A program made the translations under genes and the position numbers. Source: Flavobacterium fluvii (GTDB lineage Bacteria; Bacteroidota; Bacteroidia; Flavobacteriales; Flavobacteriaceae). Taken from it: 64,000 nt of DNA. The DNA is taken from contig NZ_FQWB01000001.1 of NCBI RefSeq assembly GCF_900129545.1, positions 558,001 through 622,000 of the forward strand, written 5' to 3'. Below, one piece after another: positions 17,597 to 25,908 of the stretch. Positions within the stretch are counted from its first letter, which is position 1; every line of letters starts with the position of its first letter. The notes under the pieces were generated by a model. The model searched no databases. It saw only the letters and a list, made by a program, of their open reading frames with translations, and was not told the origin of the DNA.

Positions 17597-18256
17597 TTAC
17601 AATTTCGAAATGTTTTTTAACTGGATGTTCTTGAAATCAATTGGTGAACCTTCATAATTTAAAGAAATTTTTCCTTCCACAGAAGTAGATTCGGTACATT
17701 CGTTTACCAACTTCCCGTTCAAATATTGGGTAATTTTTCCGTTGAATGATTTGATGACAATGGTATTCCATTCGCCATAAGCATTCTCGTTGGCGCTAAA
17801 TTTGGGAGAAGTGACACTGGCACCAGCCTCAACCCATTTTCCGTTGACTTTTGCAGTCACTTTGTCCAAAAAGATGAAATCGCCTGTAGTGTTTTCTTTT
17901 ATTTGAAATTGGATTCCTTTGGGCCAAATGTTGTCGGGTGAATCTACAGGTATGTTGTACATGACACCACTATTTTTTTTACTGTTGTCCCTATGAAATT
18001 TTTCTTCTGTATTCCAACGGAATTCCATGCTAAGTTCAAAATTTTTATAACTTTTTTTGGTCATCAAATAACCAATGTTATCTCCGTGCATTCTTATCAT
18101 TCCATCGGAAAACTCATATACTTTAGAAGGTTCAATTCTATCCGTGTTAGTTTTGGTAAAAGCATACCAATCATTCATTGACAAGCTTTTTTGATGTACG
18201 GCACAAGAATTTAAAAGGCAAAGAAAGGTAAAAGCAACAATTATTTTTTTGAACAT
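17597..18256 (-). CDS. DUF1080 (3-keto-disaccharide hydrolase-like) lipoprotein
   Basis: A 219-residue lipoprotein with an N-terminal signal ending LLNSCAVHQ (Cys near 18). The remainder is a concanavalin-like jelly-roll of the DUF1080 family: GMIRMHGDNIGYLMTKKSY, FELSMEFRWN, NSGVMYNIP, GIQFQIKENTTGDF, and GEWNTIVIKSFNGKITQYLNGK. DUF1080 proteins include 3-keto-glycoside hydrolases and carbohydrate binders. It is 11 bp before the transglycosylase start-side neighbour and could share its transcript. The substrate cannot be inferred. Confidence 0.83.
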   Translation of the reverse strand: MFKKIIVAFTFLCLLNSCAVHQKSLSMNDWYAFTKTNTDRIEPSKVYEFSDGMIRMHGDNIGYLMTKKSYKNFELSMEFRWNTEEKFHRDNSKKNSGVMYNIPVDSPDNIWPKGIQFQIKENTTGDFIFLDKVTAKVNGKWVEAGASVTSPKFSANENAYGEWNTIVIKSFNGKITQYLNGKLVNECTESTSVEGKISLNYEGSPIDFKNIQLKNISKL

Positions 18257-18266
18257 TGGTATAAAT

Positions 18267-20315
18267 CTATCCGTTTATTTTTAGTTTCATTCCAGGTTTA
18301 AGCTCTTCTCCCTTGATATTGTTCCATTTTTTAATATCTGAAATAGTAACTCCTGGGTATTTTTTTGAAATGCTGTATAAAGAATCTCCTTTTTGTACTA
18401 AATAATCGTAGTTCTTACTTTTTGAAGATGAAGCCAAATTATCCTTTTTCTTGAATGTTTCGGCAACAGCTTTACTTTCAACTGCCATTTCACTTTTGGC
18501 AACAATTAAACTTTTTCCTAAAGCTATGTTGTTGTCGGACAAGTTATTCCATAGTTTCAAATCATCTACAGAACTACCGTATTTTTTGGCAATACTTCCA
18601 AGATTGTCTCCTTTTTTAACGATGTATTCCACGTTTTCCATCTTTGGAGCCACTGCCAATTCTTCTTTGGTATTCTCTTCTTTTTTGGCCACTTGCAACG
18701 AAAGTCCCAATTGGATTGAGGCATTCGAAAGATTGTTCCACTCTTTTATTTCCTCGACTGAAACATTGTATTTCTTGGCTATGTTGCTCAAATTATCTCC
18801 TTTTTGAACTACGTAATAAGTAGCAACGGCAGTAGTTAATGTGTCTTTTTTAGCTTTTTCTTCTTTGTTTGTTTTGGTTTCTGAAGACGCTATTTGTGGA
18901 CTGTCATTTTTAACTACCAAAGAATCTTTGTCTGTTTTTGGTTCTTTCTTGACCGTTTTAACAAAGCTTTCGTTAGTTATGATTTTCAGGCTTTTGCCAC
19001 TAGAAACCGTACTGCTTTTTAGTTTATTCCATTTTTTGATGTCAGCAACGCTAACATTGTATTTGTCGGCAATTTCACCCAAATTATCACCTCGTTTTAC
19101 GGTGTAATATTTTGTTTTGGCAAGAGTTACTTGCTGCTGGGTATAATTCAATGTATCCGTTGCAACAAGCGCTTTTGCAACCTGGAATGGTCTTTCACGA
19201 AAATCCAATTCACGCTGTGCATAAGCATAAATTTTGTCCTCGTTTGAAGCGAAAACCGAAATTTTGTCTTTTGGTAATCTTAAAAAATGAGGTTGATCGT
19301 GATAAAACGGAACCACGTTCATTTTGTAGGACGGATTCAACAATTGCAATTGCGACACGGGAATATCAAGCAAATCTGAAATTTGTTTGAACGACATTTC
19401 CTTTTTAATCAATATGGTGTCTGTTGCAAAATGTTTTATTGCCGCTCTATTAGGGACAATTCCGTGTTCTTTGTGGTATTCATATATGTACATAGTCGCC
19501 AAAAAAGCAGGAAGATAACCTTGGGTTTCTTTTGGCAAGTTTTTTCTTATATTCCAGTAGTTCTGCTGTCCTCCAGAACGACGAATCGCTTTGGCAACAT
19601 TGCCCGGCCCCGAATTATAGGAAGCCAAAACCAAATCCCAGTCACCAAAAATAGCATACATATTGCTCATGTATTGGGCTGCGGCTTCACTGGCTTTTAG
19701 CGGGTCGCTTCGATCATCTACATAGGAATCAATTTTTAGATTGTATTGCTTTCCTGTATGGTACATAAACTGCCAAAGTCCCGTTGCTCCTACTCTTGAA
19801 ACCGCTTTTGGATTCAATGCAGATTCCACTACCGCCAAATATTTTATCTCCAATGGCACATTTTGTTTGGCCAAAGCCTCTTCAAAAAGTGGAAAATAAT
19901 ATTCTGAAATGGCCATTAAACGCTCATAAGATTTTTTTCTGTTCTTTAGAAATGACTTGATGATGTTTTCCAGGCCTGGATTGTATTCGATATTGAATGG
20001 TGATTTGGCGTCCATTGCAGCCAGTCGTTCCTTCAACAACTCAGTAGGCAATTCATAATCGACTTTTTCGTCGATATTGATATTTTTTATATCACTTGAA
20101 ATATCATTGTAGATGTCCAAATTAGCCAATTCCTTCATCCACAGGCTATCGACACAAGCAGCCAAATCGTCTTTTACGAAAGTCTTTTTGATGGAATCCA
20201 AATAGAAAGCATTGGCTTCATTTTTGACAATCCCTTTGTTTTCTACAGATTTCTGCGAAAACAAAGACATTGACAATAATAGAAAAAACGATATTGTGGT
20301 GTTTTTTATATTCAT
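18267..20315 (-). CDS. MltD-like membrane-bound lytic transglycosylase with four LysM domains
   Basis: A 682-residue periplasmic peptidoglycan-cleaving enzyme. A signal peptide (about 1-21) lacks a lipobox Cys, unlike E. coli MltD. The SLT domain (about 140-260) contains the catalytic Glu164 in YLAVVESALNPKAVS, then GATGLWQFM, and ASYNSGPGNVAKAI. Four C-terminal LysM repeats (about 403-446, 500-542, 563-605, 637-680) each begin Y-x-V-x(1,2)-GD-x-L and end with a hydrophobic L-x-V/I. Linkers between them are Lys/Thr/Glu-rich. Probable role: peptidoglycan turnover during growth. A TATGTTTG -7 box precedes it. Confidence 0.92.
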   Translation of the reverse strand: MNIKNTTISFFLLLSMSLFSQKSVENKGIVKNEANAFYLDSIKKTFVKDDLAACVDSLWMKELANLDIYNDISSDIKNINIDEKVDYELPTELLKERLAAMDAKSPFNIEYNPGLENIIKSFLKNRKKSYERLMAISEYYFPLFEEALAKQNVPLEIKYLAVVESALNPKAVSRVGATGLWQFMYHTGKQYNLKIDSYVDDRSDPLKASEAAAQYMSNMYAIFGDWDLVLASYNSGPGNVAKAIRRSGGQQNYWNIRKNLPKETQGYLPAFLATMYIYEYHKEHGIVPNRAAIKHFATDTILIKKEMSFKQISDLLDIPVSQLQLLNPSYKMNVVPFYHDQPHFLRLPKDKISVFASNEDKIYAYAQRELDFRERPFQVAKALVATDTLNYTQQQVTLAKTKYYTVKRGDNLGEIADKYNVSVADIKKWNKLKSSTVSSGKSLKIITNESFVKTVKKEPKTDKDSLVVKNDSPQIASSETKTNKEEKAKKDTLTTAVATYYVVQKGDNLSNIAKKYNVSVEEIKEWNNLSNASIQLGLSLQVAKKEENTKEELAVAPKMENVEYIVKKGDNLGSIAKKYGSSVDDLKLWNNLSDNNIALGKSLIVAKSEMAVESKAVAETFKKKDNLASSSKSKNYDYLVQKGDSLYSISKKYPGVTISDIKKWNNIKGEELKPGMKLKING

Positions 20316-20368
20316 ACTTTTTAATCAACGTTCTATGTTTCAAATGATTAAAACCAAATCATCTTTTG

Positions 20369-20376
20369 CAAACATA
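20369..20376 (-). promoter_or_regulatory. Putative -7 box for the transglycosylase gene
   Basis: Minus-strand TATGTTTG, exact TAnnTTTG match 53 bp before the start codon. Confidence 0.4.
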
Positions 20377-20424
20377 GTACGTTATAACTAAAAATTTCAC
20401 TAAATATTGTTAAAAATGCATTTT

Positions 20425-21612
20425 TTACTCCAAAATAGCTGCAATTCCCGGTAAAATCCTACCTTCAAGCATCTCCAACATGGCTCCTCCACCTGTAGAA
20501 ACATAGCTTACTTTATCCTCAAACCCAAATTGTTTTACCGCTGCAACAGAGTCGCCACCACCAACAAGCGAGAACGCTCCGTTTGCAGTTGCTTCTGCAA
20601 TAAAGTTACCCAATTCAATGGTTCCGTTGGCAAAACTCTCCATTTCGAAAACGCCTAAAGGCCCGTTCCAAAGAATGGTTTTTGATTCTAAAATTACTTT
20701 TTTGAAGTTCTCCAAAGATTTTGGACCTGCATCCAATCCTTCCCATCCATCAGGAATTTCTCTTACATCAACTATTTGTGTATTGGCTGTATTCGAAAAA
20801 TCGTCTGCCGCCACAACATCTACAGGAATATGAATTTGAACTCCTTTTTCTTTGGCCAATCTCAAGATTTCCAATGCCAATTCTTGTTTGTCGTCTTCAC
20901 AAATGGAATTACCTACTTTGCCACCTAAAGCTTTCACAAAAGTAAAAGTCATTCCACCACCTATGATCATGTGGTCCACTTTATCTAAAATATTTTCGAT
21001 AACCGTAATTTTTGAAGAAACTTTCGAACCTCCAAGAACTGCGGTTACTGGTTTCACTGAATCTTTCAAAACTTTGTTCAAGCTTTCGATTTCTCTGGCC
21101 AATAATAATCCGAAACATTTCTCTACTGGAAAAAACTGGGCAATTATGGTTGTAGAAGCGTGTGCTCTGTGTGCTGTTCCAAAAGCGTCGTTCACATAAA
21201 TATCTCCAAGTGACGCCAATTTTTCTGCAAAAGCAACATCTCCTGCTTCTTCTTCAGCATAAAAACGTAAATTTTCCAACAACAAAATTTGTCCTGCTTC
21301 TAAAGCACTTACCGCTTTCTCTGCATCACTCCCGATGCAATCAGGCGCAAAATAAACGGTTTGACCCAAAATTTCAGAAGCTTTTTTTACAATATGTTCC
21401 AATGAATATTTTTTTTCCACACCTTTTGGTCGTCCCAAATGCGACATCAAAATCACGCTTCCACCATCGGCAAGAATTTTGTCGATTGTAGGTTTTGCCG
21501 CTTCAATACGAGTTGCGTCAGTTACATTGAAATTTTCATCTAAAGGCACATTAAAATCAACTCTGATTATGGCTTTTTTGTTTTTGAAATTGAAATCGTT
21601 TATAGTTCTCAT
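20425..21612 (-). CDS. pgk: Phosphoglycerate kinase
   Basis: Glycolytic enzyme transferring phosphate from 1,3-bisphosphoglycerate to ADP. The 395 residues match the usual size. Motifs: [20 protein letters not shown] (residues about 18-37), [39 protein letters not shown], the hinge region [13 protein letters not shown], and the nucleotide loop [14 protein letters not shown] near residue 350. It is a single gene, 109 bp upstream of the transglycosylase and with its own -7 box. Confidence 0.97.
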   Translation of the reverse strand: MRTINDFNFKNKKAIIRVDFNVPLDENFNVTDATRIEAAKPTIDKILADGGSVILMSHLGRPKGVEKKYSLEHIVKKASEILGQTVYFAPDCIGSDAEKAVSALEAGQILLLENLRFYAEEEAGDVAFAEKLASLGDIYVNDAFGTAHRAHASTTIIAQFFPVEKCFGLLLAREIESLNKVLKDSVKPVTAVLGGSKVSSKITVIENILDKVDHMIIGGGMTFTFVKALGGKVGNSICEDDKQELALEILRLAKEKGVQIHIPVDVVAADDFSNTANTQIVDVREIPDGWEGLDAGPKSLENFKKVILESKTILWNGPLGVFEMESFANGTIELGNFIAEATANGAFSLVGGGDSVAAVKQFGFEDKVSYVSTGGGAMLEMLEGRILPGIAAILE

Positions 21613-21645
21613 GTATATTATTTTTTAGTTTTTTTGAAAGAATGA

Positions 21646-21653
21646 CAAATATA
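21646..21653 (-). promoter_or_regulatory. Putative -7 box for pgk
   Basis: Minus-strand TATATTTG, exact TAnnTTTG match 33 bp before the pgk ATG. Confidence 0.45.
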
Positions 21654-21842
21654 GAACTTTTCAGGAACTTAAAAATAAGAATAGTTCTAAAATCATGTTA
21701 ATCTTCTAACGAAAACGTTATAACACAATCACTTTTCCGTTTTTCAAATTTAATTTAAAAAAGTGTATCTTTATTTTACTGAAAATATTTGAACCTCTTT
21801 CCGGAAAAATAATCAGCAAGAAATCAACAAAATCAACTAACT

Positions 21843-22610
21843 ATGGTACATTCTTTTTTAAATGATTTAGACGCATTTTACATTGTTCTCCTTTTGTTTT
21901 TTTCGATGCTTGTAGCGGTTTGGATAGGTTACAAAATAGCTTCCAAAAACCCGAAAGCCTCTACAATGGGAACAGAACTTTTATCTCCTTTGTTGGGATT
22001 GTTGGCTTTGTTGATGGCTTTTACTTTCGGAATGTCCAATTCTCGTTACGATGACAGGAAAAATAATTTAATCGATGAAGCCAACTGCATTGGCACCGCC
22101 ATTTTAAGGTCAGATATTTATCCCGACAGTTTGAAAATGGAGTTTAAAAAGGATTTTGAATCCTATCTGGACTCCCGAAGAGATTTTTACACTTTGGGTA
22201 ACGACGAAGCCAAAATAAATGCCTCTTTGAAAAAATCGGCAGAAATGAGCGACAAGTTGTGGAATCGTGCCAGTTTTTTTGCCAAAGACAAAAATTATTT
22301 TATCCAATCGAACATGATGCTGCCTGCTTTAAACGACATGTTTGACAGCGCATCCAAATCAAATATTGTTTTTAATTCGAAAGTGCCGGAAACCATCGTC
22401 TATTTGTTGTTGATTTTTTCAGTCATTATTTCATTGTACATTGGCTATAAATCAGGATTGGAGAAAAAAATAGAACGGAATTTTATTTTGGGTTTTTGCC
22501 TTTTAATCTGTGTCGTGATTTTTATCACATTGGATTTGGATCGTTCCAGACGTGGTTTAATTAAAATCGACACTGAAATTGAAATTATGCAAAAACTGAA
22601 TCAAAAATAA
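21843..22610 (+). CDS. DUF4239/bestrophin-like membrane protein
   Basis: A 255-residue inner-membrane protein. Predicted helices are at about 11-32, 44-63, 184-203 and 214-235, enclosing a helical loop of about 120 residues. The segment LLSPLLGLLALLMAFTFGMS followed by NSRYDDRKNNLIDEANCIGTA matches the DUF4239 (bestrophin-like) family seen in many bacteria; its function is not established, though distant relatives are anion channels. It stands alone, convergent with the AraC gene 21 bp away. Confidence 0.78.
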   Translation: MVHSFLNDLDAFYIVLLLFFSMLVAVWIGYKIASKNPKASTMGTELLSPLLGLLALLMAFTFGMSNSRYDDRKNNLIDEANCIGTAILRSDIYPDSLKMEFKKDFESYLDSRRDFYTLGNDEAKINASLKKSAEMSDKLWNRASFFAKDKNYFIQSNMMLPALNDMFDSASKSNIVFNSKVPETIVYLLLIFSVIISLYIGYKSGLEKKIERNFILGFCLLICVVIFITLDLDRSRRGLIKIDTEIEIMQKLNQK

Positions 22611-22631
22611 AAAGGCTTGATTATCCATTCC

Positions 22632-23510
22632 TTATTTTAAATGGCTGTTTTGATGACGGTATTCCCCCGGCGTCAGGCTAACGATTTGTTTGAATTTTTT
22701 TGAAAAGTGCGGCAAATTGGAAAATCCCGTGTCCATGGCGATTTCCAAGAATGTTTTATCCGTGGTGGCAATGAGGTATTGCGCTCTTTCTATCTTTTTT
22801 TCATGAATATAATTTAAAGGTCTTTGCCCGGTATGAATCAGAAATTGTTTTGAAAAATAATCTTGATTCTGGTTTACTCTTTTGGCCAATTGTGTCACCG
22901 TAAGATTTTCGTCCAAGTGAAGTTGCACATAACTCATCGTATCGAGAATTTTGGAAGGTGTGGATTGAGAATTGTTTGACTTGAAACCATTTGAACCCAA
23001 GAATCTGGAAATCAGCTGAAGCAGGATTCCTTGATTTTCAAACTTGAGATGCGTTTTGATTTCATCATTAAGCAACTGATACTCCTTGTAATAAACTTCT
23101 TTTTCATAAACTTTCGGATTATTTGACCTATTAATTCCTCTTCCAGGATTACTTTGAAACAATTTTTTGACAAGAATTATGTCAATTTCGGTAGCCGCTA
23201 TCTTCATCACCGACCTATTATTGGTAAACAAGGAGATTCCGTCGGGAGATTCCTCGAAAAACTGGATGAAATACTGGCTCAAATAAGTATCGCAGTTCAA
23301 ATTGCATATCGTAAAACTGGGAATGAGGTACAGATAACCCGGCTCTAAAGTCAGTCGAATGGAACTGTCGGAAATAAATCCCATACCTTCATCAATATAA
23401 TACAACCGATAATACGGACTGATAACGTTGTTAAAATTCCAATTATGGTTAAGCTTCACATAATCTATATGCAACAGAGAGAAAGAATATTTGAAAATAC
23501 TTTTGGACAT
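22632..23510 (-). CDS. AraC-family regulator of the adjacent glycosidase locus
   Basis: A 292-residue regulator with an N-terminal cupin-like ligand-binding domain (about 20-150; PYYRLYYIDEGMGFISDSS) and a C-terminal AraC DNA-binding domain (about 190-289). The latter has LTVTQLAKRVNQNQDYFSKQ and FLEIAMDTGFSNLPHFSKKF, ending TPGEYR. It is divergent from the GH29 gene. A 13-bp direct repeat lies 11 bp upstream of its own start, a likely binding site for autoregulation and activation of the glycosidase genes. I infer that it senses a fucose- or galactose-type sugar. Confidence 0.87.
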   Translation of the reverse strand: MSKSIFKYSFSLLHIDYVKLNHNWNFNNVISPYYRLYYIDEGMGFISDSSIRLTLEPGYLYLIPSFTICNLNCDTYLSQYFIQFFEESPDGISLFTNNRSVMKIAATEIDIILVKKLFQSNPGRGINRSNNPKVYEKEVYYKEYQLLNDEIKTHLKFENQGILLQLISRFLGSNGFKSNNSQSTPSKILDTMSYVQLHLDENLTVTQLAKRVNQNQDYFSKQFLIHTGQRPLNYIHEKKIERAQYLIATTDKTFLEIAMDTGFSNLPHFSKKFKQIVSLTPGEYRHQNSHLK

Positions 23511-23520
23511 ATTAATTGAT

Positions 23521-23554
23521 AAAAATCGGTTTTAAATAATAAAAAATCGGTTTT
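23521..23554. promoter_or_regulatory. Candidate AraC operator: 13-bp direct repeat, 21-bp spacing
   Basis: AAAAATCGGTTTT occurs at 23521-23533 and again at 23542-23554, identical, start to start 21 bp. That is two helical turns, so both sites face the same way. It lies between the divergent AraC and GH29 genes and about 29 bp before the GH29 -7 box. Confidence 0.6.
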
Positions 23555-23582
23555 GTGTAAAATAAAATTACTGAATCTCGGC

Positions 23583-23590
23583 TACATTTG
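23583..23590 (+). promoter_or_regulatory. Putative -7 box for the GH29-mutarotase-GH97 genes
   Basis: TACATTTG, exact TAnnTTTG match. No TTTG at the usual -33 spacing is seen; the direct repeat just upstream could recruit an activator instead. The leader to the GH29 ATG would be about 160 bases. Confidence 0.45.
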
Positions 23591-23754
23591 TTTTAATTAT
23601 TCCAAAATAATGGATTAAAAAAATCAATAATCAAATTTATCGATAAAATATGTGTCATATAAAAAGTTTTTAAGCCTGTTTTACTATTAAATTAAAACAG
23701 GAAACAAACCAACAAAGTCGGAAATATATAAATTACAATGCAAATCATGAAAAG

Positions 23755-25398
23755 ATGAACAGAAGAAATGCTTTAAAACTAGGCGTATCAGCACTGGCTG
23801 GACTCTATCTATCTCCTTTATTGGGTCAGTCCCGTATTCTTGAAACTCCCGTTTTCAAAGGGACTTTTGAACCTACTTGGGATTCGCTAGAGAAATATCA
23901 AGTACCCGATTGGTTTCGGGATGCCAAATTTGGAATGTGGGCACATTGGGGACCTCAATGCGAACCAGAAGCCGGCGATTGGTATGGACGAGGGATGTAT
24001 GAAGAAGGTTCACGCCAATATAAATTTCATGTCGAAAAATACGGTCATCCATCCAAATTTGGTTTTAAAGACGTCATCAATGTTTGGAAAGCCGACAACT
24101 GGAATCCAGAAGAATTGGTGAATTTGTATAAGGATTCTGGCGCCAAATATTTTATGGCCATGGCCAATCATCATGACAATCTGGATTTGTATGACAGCAA
24201 ATACCAACCACATTGGAATTCGACCAAAGTAGGTCCCAAAAAAGACATCATTGCCGGATGGGAAAAGGCGGCTCGCAAAGCAGGTCTTCCATTTGCGGTG
24301 AGTGTCCACGCTGCCCACGCCTGGAATTGGTTTGATACTTCTCAGGGCTCTGATAAAAACGGGGCTTTGGCGGGAGTGCCTTATGACGGAAAATTGACCA
24401 AAGCTGATGGAGTCGGAACTTGGTGGGAAGGTTTAGATCCCCAGGAATTGTACGCACAAAATCATACATTGAGCGTGAAACCTTCAAATAAGTCATCTGT
24501 ACACAGTCAATGGGATTGGGCAGATGGGGCTTCAATACCATCTTCAGCTTATTCTGAAAAATTCCATGACAGAACGATTGATTTGATCGATAAATACAAT
24601 CCCGACATGATTTATTTTGATGACACTGCATTGCCTTTGTGGCCTGTCAGTGATGCCGGTTTGCGTATAGCGGCACACATGTACAATAAAAGTCTTCAAA
24701 AAAATAAAACAGTTCAAGCGGTAATTACGGGCAAAATTTTAAACGAGCAGCAAAAAAAAGCCATCGTTTGGGACATTGAAAAAGGTCAAAGCAATGCCAT
24801 TGAACCTTTGCCTTGGCAAACTGATACCTGTATTGGCAACTGGCACTACCACCGTGATTATTATACGAACAAACGTTACAAATCAGCTAAAACCGTTATT
24901 CATACGCTGATCGATGTGGTCAGTAAAAACGGAAATTTAATGCTCAATATTCCGGTGCGTGGAGACGGAAGCATCGACGAATTAGAACGCGAAATTGTGA
25001 AAGAAATTGGTGTTTGGATGAAACTAAACAGCAAAAGTATTTATGGAACCCGACCTTGGAAAATATTTGGCGAAGGCCCGCAGCAAGGAAGTGCCGGAGC
25101 TTTAACCGCTCAAGGGTTCAATGAAGGGAAAGGGAAACCGTATACTTCAGAAGACATTCGTTTTGCGCAAAAAGACAAGACGCTTTATGCTACCGTTATG
25201 GCTTGGCCGGAAAACGGCACAGCAATTATTAAAAGTTTGGGCAAAGAATCACCTCATCATTTCGACAAAATAAAACAGGTAAAACTAGTAAGCACTGGCG
25301 AAAAATTGAAGTTCAAGCAGGATTCACAGGCTCTTGAAGTCTATTTTCCTAACCAAAAACCGGAAGCTTCGTTTGCCAACGCACTGGAGATTATTTAA
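23755..25398 (+). CDS. GH29 alpha-L-fucosidase, exported
   Basis: Hydrolyses terminal alpha-L-fucose from glycans by a retaining mechanism. The 547-residue protein starts MNRRNALKLGVSALAGLYLS, a signal peptide with twin arginines that could use the Tat route. Family blocks include FGMWAHWGPQCEPEAGDWYG, MYEEGSRQYKFHVEKYGHPS, FMAMANHHDNLDLYDSK, and the nucleophile region NPDMIYFDDTALP (Asp289 by position). A C-terminal beta-sandwich follows. No type IX sorting domain is seen, so it is probably periplasmic. The mutarotase gene 16 bp downstream supports L-fucose as product. Confidence 0.9.
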   Translation: MNRRNALKLGVSALAGLYLSPLLGQSRILETPVFKGTFEPTWDSLEKYQVPDWFRDAKFGMWAHWGPQCEPEAGDWYGRGMYEEGSRQYKFHVEKYGHPSKFGFKDVINVWKADNWNPEELVNLYKDSGAKYFMAMANHHDNLDLYDSKYQPHWNSTKVGPKKDIIAGWEKAARKAGLPFAVSVHAAHAWNWFDTSQGSDKNGALAGVPYDGKLTKADGVGTWWEGLDPQELYAQNHTLSVKPSNKSSVHSQWDWADGASIPSSAYSEKFHDRTIDLIDKYNPDMIYFDDTALPLWPVSDAGLRIAAHMYNKSLQKNKTVQAVITGKILNEQQKKAIVWDIEKGQSNAIEPLPWQTDTCIGNWHYHRDYYTNKRYKSAKTVIHTLIDVVSKNGNLMLNIPVRGDGSIDELEREIVKEIGVWMKLNSKSIYGTRPWKIFGEGPQQGSAGALTAQGFNEGKGKPYTSEDIRFAQKDKTLYATVMAWPENGTAIIKSLGKESPHHFDKIKQVKLVSTGEKLKFKQDSQALEVYFPNQKPEASFANALEII

Positions 25399-25414
25399 AT
25401 TTAAAAGGGAATTT

Positions 25415-25756
25415 ATGGTTTCAAAAAAATTATGCTACGCCTGTGATTTAGTTGATAATCCAGAACTAATGGAACAGTACAAAAGCTACCATTCTAATGA
25501 CAATACCTGGCCTGAAATTACTAAAAGTATCCGGGATGCCGGAATTATAGACATGGAAATTTACATCTTGGCCAACAGATTATTCATGATTATGGAAGTG
25601 GACGAAACGTTTACGCCGGAGCGCAAACAAAAAATGGATGCCGCCAACCCAAAAGTACAGGAGTGGGAAGAATTAATGTGGAAGTTTCAACAAGCACCTC
25701 CAGGCGCCAAGGATGGCGAAAAATGGGTGGAAATGGAGCAGATTTTTAAACTCTAA
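25415..25756 (+). CDS. L-rhamnose/L-fucose mutarotase-like protein (RhaM family)
   Basis: Interconverts alpha and beta anomers of a 6-deoxy sugar. The start is the ATG at 25415 (MVSKKLCYACDLVDNPELME); an open frame extends upstream into the GH29 gene but has no family similarity there. The 113-residue protein has CDLVDNPELMEQYKSYHS, WPEITKSIRDAGIIDMEIY, RLFMIMEVDET, NPKVQEWEELMWKFQQ and a GEKWVEMEQIF end, all typical of COG3254 mutarotases. Next to a fucosidase, L-fucose is the likelier substrate. A decayed copy of its 3' end lies at 27944-28078. Confidence 0.88.
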   Translation: MVSKKLCYACDLVDNPELMEQYKSYHSNDNTWPEITKSIRDAGIIDMEIYILANRLFMIMEVDETFTPERKQKMDAANPKVQEWEELMWKFQQAPPGAKDGEKWVEMEQIFKL

Positions 25757-25825
25757 TACACTATGAACTATAATTTATGATGCTTTGTGTTGAATATTTT
25801 TTCGAATTATAAACATGGATTAGTT

Positions 25826-25839
25826 CGTAAACGTTTACG
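25826..25839. promoter_or_regulatory. LacI-type operator-like palindrome upstream of GH97
   Basis: CGTAAACGTTTACG is a perfect 14-bp palindrome with the central CG and AAACGTTT core typical of LacI/GalR-family operators. It lies 69 bp before the GH97 ATG. No LacI-family gene is in the window. Confidence 0.55.
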
Positions 25840-25908
25840 GAGGTAGTTTTTTTATTATAAATTAGTCAAAATATTTTTTATCTATAACAAAATCATAAAT
25901 CAATAAAT

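Noticed and set aside
25334..25414. Upstream extension of the mutarotase gene
   Set aside because: The extra 27 residues overlap the GH29 gene in another frame and lack family similarity; the ATG at 25415 fits the family start.
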